Positions 25,849-34,257 of a stretch of DNA of 38,616 nt are shown here, piece by piece. Position numbers and translations under genes: made by a program. Every line of letters begins with the position of its first letter. Positions within the stretch are counted from its first letter, which is position 1. The stretch is from positions 1 to 38,616 of the forward strand of contig JAEOTQ010000020.1 of the NCBI GenBank assembly GCA_016839785.1, read 5' to 3'. Source of the DNA: Candidatus Hodarchaeota archaeon (GTDB lineage: Archaea; Asgardarchaeota; Heimdallarchaeia; Hodarchaeales; Hodarchaeaceae). The notes beneath the pieces were generated by a model. That model was not told the DNA's origin and did no database searches. It saw only the letters and a program-made list of their open reading frames with translations.

Positions 25849-26892
25849 TTAAATTCTCTTAATTTTCAAAGTATCTTCTTCATCTTCTATTTTAAGTAAA
25901 TAACGGATCCCATCTTCAATTTCAGGTTTGAAATCAATTCCTTTAACCTCACCTTGATCCCATTTCTCAAGTTTTTTGAGGGCCTTATCCTTTCCAAAGA
26001 ATCCACGAGATTCATAGATTCGAATTGTCACATTCTTTATAGTGAAGGGAGAGGTATTTTTTAATGAAATTGCTACTAAATCTTCCCCTCTATTTATTGA
26101 TAAGATTTTGATTGTTTTCTGCCTTCCTCGGATATCTTCCGTTTTAGATTGGCCAATAACTTTGCTATCTTTACTTCTTGGAATCGCGAATCTTAATTTC
26201 TTCTTTGGAACAGATTTTGAAAGAAATTTCTTATCAACTTCAACTATCTTTTCTCGTTTTCTGTCTTTTCGAAATAACGGTTCAAGCTTACTAATTGGTA
26301 TGTTAGGAGTTAATGACTGGCAAATTTCCGTTAGCTCTTCTTCAACTAACCTTGCATTTTTTAGGGAAAAATCTTCACTGAGCTTGTTTGCAGATGATTC
26401 AAGCTGGAATCTAACGAGATAGCAGAGATGCTTGCTGAAATCTTCTTTAATTTTAGAATAAAATTCATGGAGTATTTCTTGAGCAACGAAAGAGACTTCT
26501 GAAGGAGCTTTTACTATAAGGATGAACCTTTCCTTCTGCCACTTCATTGCCTTCATACCTGACCGTTTTTTCAAGCGTTGTGTATCGCATTCAAAGAGAG
26601 TGGCTGAATATACTACTCCACTAAGTTCAAGATCCATTGTCGAGAATTTATCAGACTTAAGAAACTGATCTTGATGCCACCATGCCGGATGAATAGTTAA
26701 AATGGCCCTTTCATTTTCATTTTCCATAAGAGCCTTTGGGTAGGTAAAAAGTAACGAATGACCTTGTAATTCATCGTAAAAATAAATGAAAAATCCAAAA
26801 GAACGATCTTCTACTTGAAGATGAATCGAATCAATAGGATTTGATTTCCCATTCGGCAAAGAAATGTACTCCAAATAATCGTGAAGATACAC
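25849..26892 (-). CDS. Unknown protein with longin-like N-terminus and NfnB-tail-type C-terminal domain
   Basis: 347 residues. Residues about 30-165 alternate strands and helices (GFFIYFYDELQGHSLLFTYP) and align with the next gene upstream: D-x3-G-x3-L-[FY]-x2-P, then H-x2-W and D-L-x2-S. This looks like a longin-type or similar alpha/beta domain. A Lys-rich linker (about 205-235) precedes a beta-rich C-terminal domain (260-347) that matches the tail of the NfnB-like subunit: SLKNTSPFTIKNVTIRI, then FF and W at equal spacing. The start is a GTG at 26892 with no obvious ribosome site. It lies between the CBS gene (17 bases) and its paralogue (74 bases). Function unknown; a partner or regulator of the redox complex is suggested by the shared domain. 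Confidence 0.6.
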   Translation of the reverse strand: MYLHDYLEYISLPNGKSNPIDSIHLQVEDRSFGFFIYFYDELQGHSLLFTYPKALMENENERAILTIHPAWWHQDQFLKSDKFSTMDLELSGVVYSATLFECDTQRLKKRSGMKAMKWQKERFILIVKAPSEVSFVAQEILHEFYSKIKEDFSKHLCYLVRFQLESSANKLSEDFSLKNARLVEEELTEICQSLTPNIPISKLEPLFRKDRKREKIVEVDKKFLSKSVPKKKLRFAIPRSKDSKVIGQSKTEDIRGRQKTIKILSINRGEDLVAISLKNTSPFTIKNVTIRIYESRGFFGKDKALKKLEKWDQGEVKGIDFKPEIEDGIRYLLKIEDEEDTLKIKRI

Positions 26893-26966
26893 AAATACAA
26901 AATGATTTACATTTCCTTTAAAAATTTAGGATTTAACATTTTCTTGTGGCTATTTTATAACTATGT

Positions 26967-27914
26967 TTATGCAGGTTCAATATCCAATGATTTAATTGCC
27001 ACAGTTTGATTCTTACTACTGATTTTTAGCATGTAGCTTTCCAATTTTGAAGATCGAGGGAATTCAAGAATTAAATCTTCCTTAGTAGGCCATTCCTCAA
27101 GATTTTGCTCCCACAAATTCTCACTGAAAAACTCCGTCTTCTTGGAAACTTTTATCTTAACTTCTTCTAACGTCTCTGTTTGATTAACTAAAATGACTAA
27201 AACTTCATCGGCACTCTCTTCAGTGCTTAATATCCGCATTGTAACTGATTCTTTAAAAAAACTCTTTTCAGGAGACTTTTTATCTAGAGAGTGCAAAGAG
27301 GATTTTGAGATTGATAGATTTTGAGAAGAAAAGAATATTCTGGTTTCAGTTAATTTGTTTCCAAGATTTTCCCATAGCGTTTGGAGGGATTTACCAATTT
27401 TAGCTGCCTTATCCGAATATTGCAAATACTTCCGTCTTTTAGTAGGATTTAACTTCAATATATGCCGTTTGTACAATACTTCGATATCTTTCCAATGATT
27501 AGTTTGCAGATCGTCTCGGAATTGTTCCAGTGCTTCTGGATGTATGAAATCCCCATCCTTCCATATTTTTAGCACGATCCCAAAAATCGGCTTTTCTACG
27601 GTACCTATAACGTCTTGTGATTGAGATTCTTGTAATTGAAGCGCTGTATAAATAAACTCTGAAATCTTCAGGTCTATACGCATAGGAATGTGTTCAACCT
27701 TCCATATGTAATGGGTTTTCAATACATTATGTTCTTCAGAGTTTTTTCGCAGTTTTGTTGGAATAGAATAAAGGATTTGTAGTCCATAGGTTGTATCGAA
27801 CGAACATAAGTAGAATCCGATCAAGCTCGAAGAAAATGAATGTGGCTTGGTTGATTTTTCCAGCTCCGTAGAATTCGTACTAAAAGGATCTATATTCATT
27901 GTATTTGCTGCCAT
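26967..27914 (-). CDS. Unknown protein, paralogue of the downstream neighbour, with NfnB-tail-type C-terminal domain
   Basis: 315 residues from the ATG at 27914 (a TTG one codon earlier is possible). The N-terminal domain (about 30-165; GFYLCSFDTTYGLQILYSIP) follows the same pattern as the neighbour at 25849-26892. A linker of low complexity rich in Ser, Lys and Glu (about 195-222) leads to the C-terminal domain, where VNQTETLEEVKIKVSKKTEF lies 13 residues before a conserved Trp (FF...W) exactly as in the NfnB-like tail. It faces away from the next operon (TrxR-NfnA fusion) across a 211-base gap and is probably first in a three-gene minus-strand unit with the neighbour and the CBS gene. No recognised family. 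Soluble. Confidence 0.6.
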   Translation of the reverse strand: MAANTMNIDPFSTNSTELEKSTKPHSFSSSLIGFYLCSFDTTYGLQILYSIPTKLRKNSEEHNVLKTHYIWKVEHIPMRIDLKISEFIYTALQLQESQSQDVIGTVEKPIFGIVLKIWKDGDFIHPEALEQFRDDLQTNHWKDIEVLYKRHILKLNPTKRRKYLQYSDKAAKIGKSLQTLWENLGNKLTETRIFFSSQNLSISKSSLHSLDKKSPEKSFFKESVTMRILSTEESADEVLVILVNQTETLEEVKIKVSKKTEFFSENLWEQNLEEWPTKEDLILEFPRSSKLESYMLKISSKNQTVAIKSLDIEPA

Positions 27915-28024
27915 CAAGTATTTGCAAATGAATCATTGAATTAGTCAATTTGAATCTCTTTGCGTTCTATTTCTGTTTTAACTTCAAAAATCTTGGTATA
28001 TTCATGATTGTGAACGAGAATATC

Positions 28025-28035
28025 TATTAAATACC
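28025..28035 (+). promoter_or_regulatory. Candidate TATA box for the TrxR-NfnA / NfnB2 operon
   Basis: TATTAAATACC lies about 90-100 bases before the start of the fusion gene. A closer A/T block (CATATTAAAAC, about 28088-28098) is an alternative. Pattern only; the region between the two divergent genes (27915-28125) holds nothing else recognisable. Confidence 0.25.
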
Positions 28036-28125
28036 TGATTGTTTATCGCAATAACTGAGCGACAATTACCTTTATTCACCTAGATCATCATATTAAAACA
28101 AAATATTTCATTAGATCAGGCATGA

Positions 28126-29973
28126 TTGGAGCAGAATCTGTTGGAATCAAAGATATGGGATGTCATATGTGTGGGAGGTGGCCCTGCAGGCCTTTCTTGT
28201 GCAATTCGAGCGGCAGAACTAGGACGAAGTGTTCTTGTTCTTGAAGCTAGATCAGGATCAGCCACAGCAGGTAGCATGATGGTAGATGGGTACCCAGGAT
28301 TTTTCAGTATTACTCGCCAAGAATTACTGGATAAAATGGCTCGTCAAGCAAAATATCATGCAACGATCAGATATGCTGAGCGTGTCAGTCGATTAGAGCT
28401 TGAGGGAGAAATCAAACGAGTATATACCACTGTTGAGAGAGGAGAATTTTTCACAGAAGAGATCACATACCAAGGCAAAACAGTACTTATCGCTACAGGG
28501 TTACATCCAAAAAAAATAAATGTTCCTGGGGAACGAAAATTCCATTCTAAAGGAATTTATTATAATAATCCTCCTGAAGGGGAATATGAAGAGAAAAATG
28601 TTGCCATAATCGGTCACAACTCATGGGCTGTACGTAATGCTCTTCATTATGATTCGATTGGGGCACATGTATGCTTGATTACCGCTAGAGATGCTTTTGA
28701 TGCCCATCCTGCATTGTTAAGGCGACTTAATGAAAGCTTTGTCAATATCCGTTTTGGTCATGAAGTTATTTCATTTGAAGGAGATTTAAAAGTTCAAAAA
28801 GTGAATTTAAAGAAACATACAGGTGAGAAAGTTACTATCTCAACTGAGATTATTGTAATCCTCAGTAGTAAAATTAAGAACAGAGAATTATTCATGAATG
28901 CTGGCTTGGCCATTACACCTGAAGGGAAAATTATCATAAATTCAGCAAACCAAGATACAAATTTACAGGGAGTATTTGCCGCTGGCAGTGCCATAAGAGG
29001 AGACTCGATTGTCGGAATTGACGCTGCAGAAGGTCAAACGGCCGCAATGCAAATTTCTCGTTATCTCACCAATCTTGAAAAAGAAGAAACCAAAACGATA
29101 CCTGAAAAATTGGAAGCTTCCTTGGCCCAAAGATTTGTTGAAGGGAGAAGTATCATTCTTGAGAAAGTTGATTTATCCCCAGAAATAATCAAATGGGTGG
29201 TTCATGCACCACGGATAGCTGAAAAATGTCAACCTGGCCAATTTGTTATTTTACGTGTCACCGATCATGGTGAAAGAATTCCTTTGACAATTGCTGATTT
29301 CGATCGAGGAGAAGGAACTATTACACTTATCTTTCAGAAGATAGGAAAAAGTACAAAATTGATGGGAAGACTAAATACTGGAGATCACATACTGAACCTG
29401 CTAGGACCCCTTGGTGAACCTGTGAAGATTGAAAAATGGGGAACAGTAGCAGTATTAGGAGGAGGATGTGGTGTTGCCCCTGTATTACCAAAAACAAAAG
29501 CAATGAGAGATATAGGAAATTATATAGTAAGCATCATCTCAGCTCGAACAGGATCCCTTCTAATCTGTCAAGATGAGATGAATGCAGCAAGTGATGAACT
29601 ACATATTGCTACAGATGACGGCACATTAGGTCATCATGGATTTGGTTTAGATTTATTACAAAAATTCATAAAAGAAGGGAGGAAATTTGATCATGTCGTA
29701 GCTGTTGGCCCGATCCCTATGATGAGAGCAGTCGTAAATTTCACAAAAAAGCACAACATTCCGACCATAGTGTCATTAGCTCCACTTATGGTAGATGGAA
29801 CTGGTATGTGTGGGGCCTGTCGGGTGACGGTGGGTGGAAGAGTGAAGTTTGCCTGCGTAGATGGGCCAAATTTTGATGGCTTAAAGGTTGATTTTGATGA
29901 ATTGACTCTTCGATCACAAGCATACCGCTATGAGGAACGGGTTGCTGTTGAAAAGATGTCTAGAACTAGTTAA
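28126..29973 (+). CDS. Fusion of a thioredoxin-reductase-like flavoprotein to an NfnA-like subunit
   Basis: 615 residues in two parts. Residues 1-315 have the thioredoxin-reductase fold: FAD motif GGGPAGL (17-23) and a closing GVFAAGSAIRG (282-292, normally GVFAAGD). The redox CxxC is gone: the place for CATC reads YYNNPPEG (145-152), and the NADPH site GGGNSA reads GHNSWA (163-168). Residues 340-600 are NfnA: RIPLT (384-388), GGGCGVAP (445-452) and the [2Fe-2S] ligands D557, C562, C565, C577. The start must be non-ATG: a TGA stands at 28123-28125 directly before the TTG at 28126 (next TTG at 28141). It lies 15 bases before the second NfnB-like gene. The N-terminal part is presumably a scaffold or extra FAD carrier, not a thioredoxin reductase. 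Confidence 0.85.
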   Translation: MEQNLLESKIWDVICVGGGPAGLSCAIRAAELGRSVLVLEARSGSATAGSMMVDGYPGFFSITRQELLDKMARQAKYHATIRYAERVSRLELEGEIKRVYTTVERGEFFTEEITYQGKTVLIATGLHPKKINVPGERKFHSKGIYYNNPPEGEYEEKNVAIIGHNSWAVRNALHYDSIGAHVCLITARDAFDAHPALLRRLNESFVNIRFGHEVISFEGDLKVQKVNLKKHTGEKVTISTEIIVILSSKIKNRELFMNAGLAITPEGKIIINSANQDTNLQGVFAAGSAIRGDSIVGIDAAEGQTAAMQISRYLTNLEKEETKTIPEKLEASLAQRFVEGRSIILEKVDLSPEIIKWVVHAPRIAEKCQPGQFVILRVTDHGERIPLTIADFDRGEGTITLIFQKIGKSTKLMGRLNTGDHILNLLGPLGEPVKIEKWGTVAVLGGGCGVAPVLPKTKAMRDIGNYIVSIISARTGSLLICQDEMNAASDELHIATDDGTLGHHGFGLDLLQKFIKEGRKFDHVVAVGPIPMMRAVVNFTKKHNIPTIVSLAPLMVDGTGMCGACRVTVGGRVKFACVDGPNFDGLKVDFDELTLRSQAYRYEERVAVEKMSRTS

Positions 29974-29988
29974 GGAGTGTTGAGCATC

Positions 29989-31410
29989 ATGAGTGAAGAA
30001 AGGGAACAACGTAAACAAAAGCTCAAGAAAAAACGTACTCATATGAGTGTTCAAGAATCTCGCGAACGGATCCGCAATTTCAGCGAAGTGGCATTGGGAT
30101 ATACGGATGAAGAGGCACTGGAGGAAGCCTCTCGTTGTTTGAAATGCAAAAAGCCCCGATGTGTAAAGGGGTGCCCAGTCAATGTCCAAATCCCAGAGTT
30201 CATTCAGAAAGTACTGGAAAATGACATCAATGGAGCGAAAGACATTATTTTATGCACAAATAGCCTTCCAGCAATAACTGGACGTGTCTGTCCACAAGAA
30301 AATCAATGTCAAGAATTCTGCATTCATCCGAATGCTATTTCTATTGGCAATCTTGAAAGATATGTTGCAGATCAGGGACAGAGTGGCGAACGAAATATTT
30401 CTAGCAGTTTAGGAACTAAAGTGGCAATTGTCGGAGCTGGACCATCAGGATTAACTTGTGCTGCGGAATTAGCAACTCTAGGTCACAAAGTAAACGTCTA
30501 TGAAGCATTACATGAATATGGTGGTGTATTAACATACGGAATTCCAGAGTTCCGTATGCCCAAATCCATTGTAAACGACGAAATCGAATCTGTTAGAGCA
30601 TTAGGTGTGGAATTTGAAAAAGATACTCTTATTGGGAGAACTATAACTGTAAATGAGCTTTTAGAAAAACATAATTTCAACGCCGTTTATGTGGCTTCGG
30701 GTGCTGGTACTCCGAATTTTCTAGGTATTCCTGGTGAAAATTTAAATGGGGTTTTTTCTGCAAATGAATTTCTCACAAGAGTGAATTTATTGAAAGGTTA
30801 CCAATTCCCTGATTATGATACTCCTGTGACTATTGGTGAAAAAGTGGCTGTTATTGGCGCAGGTAATGTTGCCATGGACTGTGCTAGAACTTCATTGAGA
30901 TTAGGAGCACGAGAAGTCGATATCATTTATCGAAGATCCGAAGGTGAAATTCCTGCTCGATTAGAGGAAATTATTCATGCTAAAGAAGAGGGAGTAGTAA
31001 TTGGGGAATTAATTTCACCGTTGGAAATAATTGGCGATAATAAGGGGAATGTAGTCGGCCTTAAATGTATGAAAATGGATCTAGGAGAAAAAGATGCCTC
31101 AGGTCGACGTCGACCTATTCCAATTCCTGAAACAGAATTCATTTTTCCTGTTGATACGGTCATAATTGCTATTGGTCAACGTCCGAATCAATTGATTGCT
31201 CTTACAACTGACGGATTAGAAACTACCAAGTGGGGGACGTTTGTACATAATGAAGAGACGGGTGCTACAACTCGGGAAAGAATTTTTTGTGGTGGTGATG
31301 TAGCAACAGGAGCAGCTACGGTAATACTCGCCATGGAAGCAGGTCGAAAAGCAGCTAAAGCAATTCATGAAATGATCATTGAGAAAGATTTGAATCACAG
31401 TACAAAATAG
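29989..31410 (+). CDS. NfnB-like NADPH flavoprotein, second copy, without C-terminal extension
   Basis: 473 residues from the ATG at 29989 (SD AAGGAG ends 11 bases before; an in-frame GTG at 29977 lies inside that site and is unlikely). It has the NfnB order: Fe-S set CLKC..CVKGC, then TGRVCPQENQCQEFC where the first Cys of the usual CGRVCPQ is Thr, FAD motif GAGPSGL, NADP motif GAGNVAMD with YRRS, and final GGD. The Thr is also found in GltD-type proteins, so it is not a defect by itself. It ends soon after the GGD domain, lacking the tail of the first copy. It pairs with the fusion protein upstream as an NfnAB-like transhydrogenase. GltD (glutamate synthase small subunit) is the alternative, but no large subunit is near. 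Confidence 0.88.
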   Translation: MSEEREQRKQKLKKKRTHMSVQESRERIRNFSEVALGYTDEEALEEASRCLKCKKPRCVKGCPVNVQIPEFIQKVLENDINGAKDIILCTNSLPAITGRVCPQENQCQEFCIHPNAISIGNLERYVADQGQSGERNISSSLGTKVAIVGAGPSGLTCAAELATLGHKVNVYEALHEYGGVLTYGIPEFRMPKSIVNDEIESVRALGVEFEKDTLIGRTITVNELLEKHNFNAVYVASGAGTPNFLGIPGENLNGVFSANEFLTRVNLLKGYQFPDYDTPVTIGEKVAVIGAGNVAMDCARTSLRLGAREVDIIYRRSEGEIPARLEEIIHAKEEGVVIGELISPLEIIGDNKGNVVGLKCMKMDLGEKDASGRRRPIPIPETEFIFPVDTVIIAIGQRPNQLIALTTDGLETTKWGTFVHNEETGATTRERIFCGGDVATGAATVILAMEAGRKAAKAIHEMIIEKDLNHSTK

Positions 31411-31504
31411 CTTCGATGAGGATGATAAGTCATACCTCAGTTTCTTTTAGAAGAAGAGTTAAGAGGAATTGTTTTAGTTAATTGTTTTCTGTTACATAAA
31501 AATA

Positions 31505-31542
31505 AGAGATAGGGGAAGTGAAGGCTAAATTGTCCTATCTCT
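31505..31542. repeat. 9-bp perfect inverted repeat, possible bidirectional terminator
   Basis: AGAGATAGG (31505-31513) and CCTATCTCT (31534-31542) form a perfect 9-bp stem around a 20-base loop, at the point where the plus-strand NfnB2 operon and the minus-strand ABC permease converge. The right arm lies inside the last codons of the permease. It could stop transcription in either direction; a clear U-run is missing. Confidence 0.4.
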
Positions 31543-33222
31543 GGTTGAAACAAATTTTTTCAGAGCGATAATGTAAAAGATTATTGCTACGAATGTACAG
31601 AGCAAAGCACTGGGTAAAACATCGATTAATGTTTTTTCCTTTAGAAATATACCCATAAAGTCAAAATAGCTGAATGGTGTTAGAGAGAGTAGAATATGAT
31701 TGTCAGCTATAAATCCCCCTAATAATAGGAGAATACTAAGAGTAAATCCTAGTAACAATCCTTTTATAGCATGTTTATAAGGAAAAATCAGTGCAAGGGA
31801 GAAAAATATTATGAAAAATACACAATATGCCCATGTGAATACTAAATAAGTTACAGCTGCATTTACAAGATCACCATTATTTTCCAAGGACAAATCTACG
31901 AGAACGTAACATATGAAACTAGAAAGGAACAGTGCTACAAGCCCTATTAGCGTAGCTATTGTCCTATTGAAAATTATCCCTGTTTCACTTTGAGGTAAAA
32001 CCCATGTAATCTCTGCAATTCTCTCTTTCTTATCTCTGAATATTATGTTATTAATAATTAGTAGAATTAATGGACCAAAGGGTATGAGCCAGGCCCAAGC
32101 AAAGAATTCAAGTGTGAACCATCCTTCAAGGGTTGGTTTAAGTTTATAATTAAACAAAGCTGCATCGATAAATGGAATATCAATACTTCCAAGAGTTAAT
32201 GCTGTCTTTGCTTCTCCTTCGTATGTACTTCCTTGCATAAATGTAAGAAGAATTGTCATAATGAAAAAAACTGTCATTAATCCAGCTGTTGAATGTAATT
32301 GATCACGAAAAGCAGGAAATCTCCACCCAAGACTTCCAATTAGTTTTTCAACTGGTAATCTAATAAAAGAAAATCTTTTTGTCAGAGCTTGTCCCTCTGT
32401 TTCCAGTTCATCGATTTCTGTTTTCTTATGACCTCCTTCTATGAAGTCTCTCCTATTTATTAGTAGAATGGAAATAAATACCAGAAAAATCGATAATACG
32501 AGTGTTGTAACAATAAATTCTATATTCCAAGTTCCAGTAATAGCATTTTGAGTAATTTCGGCTTTAGAAAATAAGTTGAAATCCATTAAGGCCTCAAACT
32601 CTTTGTTATTGCTGAGGGTCATATTTGTAAAGAATCCGAGAACAGTATATCCACCACCAATAATATATCCCATCTTTTTAGAAAACGTGATTGAACATCC
32701 AAAAGCAGTCAGAAACGATATAAAAATTCCGAGCACTCCGCCCATAATGAAGGCAATTGTTAAATTGGGAATTGAATTGGCGCTATTGTTAATAAGCAGG
32801 AAAATCGATGAAAAGATGTAGCTTGGAACACATAACAGGAAAATTAGCGTAATTAGTAGCAGAGAATTCTCGATATAACTCTTTGTAAGCGATTTGGGTG
32901 TCGAAAATAATAGTTCTTTTCCATCCTTTTCCGAGATTGGTAATATATTCACCCCTAGAAGAATTGCTGACAATGGAAGATAGATACTAATTACCATACC
33001 CGCAGAAATAATTGTCCATAAATGAAATCCAGGATTATCATATTCGATTGCTCCAATGAATCTTTCATAATAAACCAGAATATTTTCCATTGAAAGTTCT
33101 CCAGGGTATATGACTGGAAAAAACAATGAAATAGCTGCGAAAAGGATAATAGAGAGGCCAAATTCAGTTTTATGCCTCAAAAAACGAAAATAGAACAGGG
33201 CAATATTTTTGGAAATGTACAT
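31525..33222 (-). CDS. ABC-2-type exporter permease, large
   Basis: 565 residues with about 11-12 hydrophobic helices in two similar halves (helix clusters at 18-270 and 320-560), probably a fused ABC-2 permease. Odd: it ends in a short Arg-containing tail (STRDRTI) whose codons form part of a stem-loop. The start ATG at 33222 has AGGAG eight bases upstream on the minus strand. Its start lies 11 bases after the stop of the ATPase gene, so the two form one operon. Substrate not inferable from sequence; such exporters in archaea move drugs, lipids or polysaccharide. Confidence 0.85.
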   Translation of the reverse strand: MYISKNIALFYFRFLRHKTEFGLSIILFAAISLFFPVIYPGELSMENILVYYERFIGAIEYDNPGFHLWTIISAGMVISIYLPLSAILLGVNILPISEKDGKELLFSTPKSLTKSYIENSLLLITLIFLLCVPSYIFSSIFLLINNSANSIPNLTIAFIMGGVLGIFISFLTAFGCSITFSKKMGYIIGGGYTVLGFFTNMTLSNNKEFEALMDFNLFSKAEITQNAITGTWNIEFIVTTLVLSIFLVFISILLINRRDFIEGGHKKTEIDELETEGQALTKRFSFIRLPVEKLIGSLGWRFPAFRDQLHSTAGLMTVFFIMTILLTFMQGSTYEGEAKTALTLGSIDIPFIDAALFNYKLKPTLEGWFTLEFFAWAWLIPFGPLILLIINNIIFRDKKERIAEITWVLPQSETGIIFNRTIATLIGLVALFLSSFICYVLVDLSLENNGDLVNAAVTYLVFTWAYCVFFIIFFSLALIFPYKHAIKGLLLGFTLSILLLLGGFIADNHILLSLTPFSYFDFMGIFLKEKTLIDVLPSALLCTFVAIIFYIIALKKFVSTRDRTI

Positions 33223-33233
33223 TGTAATAACTC

Positions 33234-34124
33234 CTATTCTTCGGTTTTGTAGAATTGCATAAAGTAATCTTCCAGACTCGCAGGAGGGTAAGAAAGCTCT
33301 TCAGGCTCCATAATGATAAGCTTTTCAAGGACTGGCTTAATGGAGTCTGTTTGATGTACTAAGATACGTGCTTTATTCGCATTTATTTCAAGTAAATTGT
33401 CACCAAAAGTCTTAAGTTGTTCTTCATTAGGATTTTTGAGGTAGGCCTCTATGATCCGTGGAATTTTCATATTTAGTGTCTTTACATCTTCCACACTTAT
33501 TAAAGAACCATTTTTGATGATTGCTATACGATCAGAAATTCTTTGAACTTCAGCCAGATTATGACTGCTGAAAAAAACCGTTTTTCTTTGTTCTTTTGCT
33601 TCTAAAAGAAGATCATAAAGCTCTTGTTGCAGGAGCGGGTCTAGTCCAGATGTGGGTTCATCCAAGATCAAAATATTTGGATCGTGCATAAATGCAGCAA
33701 CAATTCCAACTTTTTGCTTATTACCCTTTGAAAGATCTCCTATCTTTTTTTTGGAGGATAATGAGAATCGTCTCATCAATTCCTCTCTCCTTGTACTTGG
33801 TTTTTTTCGCATATTCTGTACATAGGAGAGAAAATCATTGACTGTATAGGTATCTGGAAGGATAAAATCTCCTGGAATATACCCAATGTCTTCACGAATA
33901 CTAGGGTTCGCTCTAGTTACTTTGTTACCATTGATCCAAATCTCTCCTTTTGTGGGGAGAAGAATGTTTATCATACAGCGAATAGTAGTGGTTTTTCCAG
34001 CTCCATTTGGCCCAAGGAAACCAAAAATTTCCCCTTCTTTTATTTCAAGGTTTAAATCTTCAATACCACGAGTTTTCCCGTAGTATTTAGTCAAATTTTT
34101 TATTTTAATTTTCGATTTATTCAT
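33234..34124 (-). CDS. ABC transporter ATPase, ABC-2 (drug/antibiotic export) type
   Basis: 296 residues with Walker A GPNGAGKTT (38-46), signature LSKGNKQKV (131-139), Walker B LILDEPTSGLD (152-162) and H-loop SSHNL (205-ish). The overall look (GEIFGFLGPNGAGKTT, the DEPTSGLDP start) is typical of DrrA/CcmA-type exporters. A C-terminal extension (about 220-296) is common in this group. The next gene in the same direction is the permease. Upstream lies a regulator gene running the other way, suggesting that the pair is controlled by it. The start ATG at 34124 follows AT-rich sequence without a strong ribosome site. Confidence 0.92.
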   Translation of the reverse strand: MNKSKIKIKNLTKYYGKTRGIEDLNLEIKEGEIFGFLGPNGAGKTTTIRCMINILLPTKGEIWINGNKVTRANPSIREDIGYIPGDFILPDTYTVNDFLSYVQNMRKKPSTRREELMRRFSLSSKKKIGDLSKGNKQKVGIVAAFMHDPNILILDEPTSGLDPLLQQELYDLLLEAKEQRKTVFFSSHNLAEVQRISDRIAIIKNGSLISVEDVKTLNMKIPRIIEAYLKNPNEEQLKTFGDNLLEINANKARILVHQTDSIKPVLEKLIIMEPEELSYPPASLEDYFMQFYKTEE

Positions 34125-34185
34125 TTTGAAAACCTAAACAGATATTTTTTGCACGTATGATGCAACTGACAAAACACACGCAAAG

Positions 34186-34194
34186 TTTAAATAT
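34186..34194 (-). promoter_or_regulatory. Candidate TATA box for the ABC transporter operon
   Basis: On the minus strand ATATTTAAA lies about 62-70 bases upstream of the ATPase ATG at 34124, giving a leader of about 35-40 bases. It directly abuts the inverted repeat at 34195-34213, so a protein bound there would block TBP. Pattern only. Confidence 0.4.
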
Positions 34195-34213
34195 TTTTCG
34201 AATTGTCCGAAAA
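34195..34213. promoter_or_regulatory. Candidate operator: TTTTCG-7-CGAAAA inverted repeat
   Basis: Perfect 6-base arms TTTTCG (34195-34200) and CGAAAA (34208-34213) with a 7-base spacer, in the gap between the divergent ABC exporter and the tandem-HTH regulator and adjoining the exporter TATA-like box. A likely binding site for the neighbouring regulator; unproven. Confidence 0.4.
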
Positions 34214-34215
34214 TT

Positions 34216-34244
34216 CAGAATTATCATAAATGATAGAAATTCTG
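34216..34244. promoter_or_regulatory. Candidate operator: long near-perfect palindrome in the exporter/regulator gap
   Basis: CAGAATTATCAT (34216-34227) is mirrored by ATGAT (34230-34234) and AATTCTG (34238-34244), with a three-base bulge AGA, giving 12 paired bases around a two-base centre. It sits mid-gap between the two divergent promoters and could bind the winged-helix regulator, repressing both sides. Next to the smaller palindrome at 34195-34213. Confidence 0.5.
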
Positions 34245-34257
34245 ATGATTGAATAGA

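Noticed and set aside
28122-28124. ATG as the start of the TrxR-NfnA fusion
   Set aside because: It is out of frame with the protein; the in-frame start must be the TTG at 28126 or 28141 because TGA precedes it at 28123-28125.
28126-29100. Functional thioredoxin reductase
   Set aside because: Fold matches, but the CxxC redox pair and the NADPH glycine motif are both lost.
29989-31410. Glutamate synthase small subunit (GltD)
   Set aside because: Same fold family, but it is paired with an NfnA-type protein and there is no GltB; NfnB-like is the better reading.
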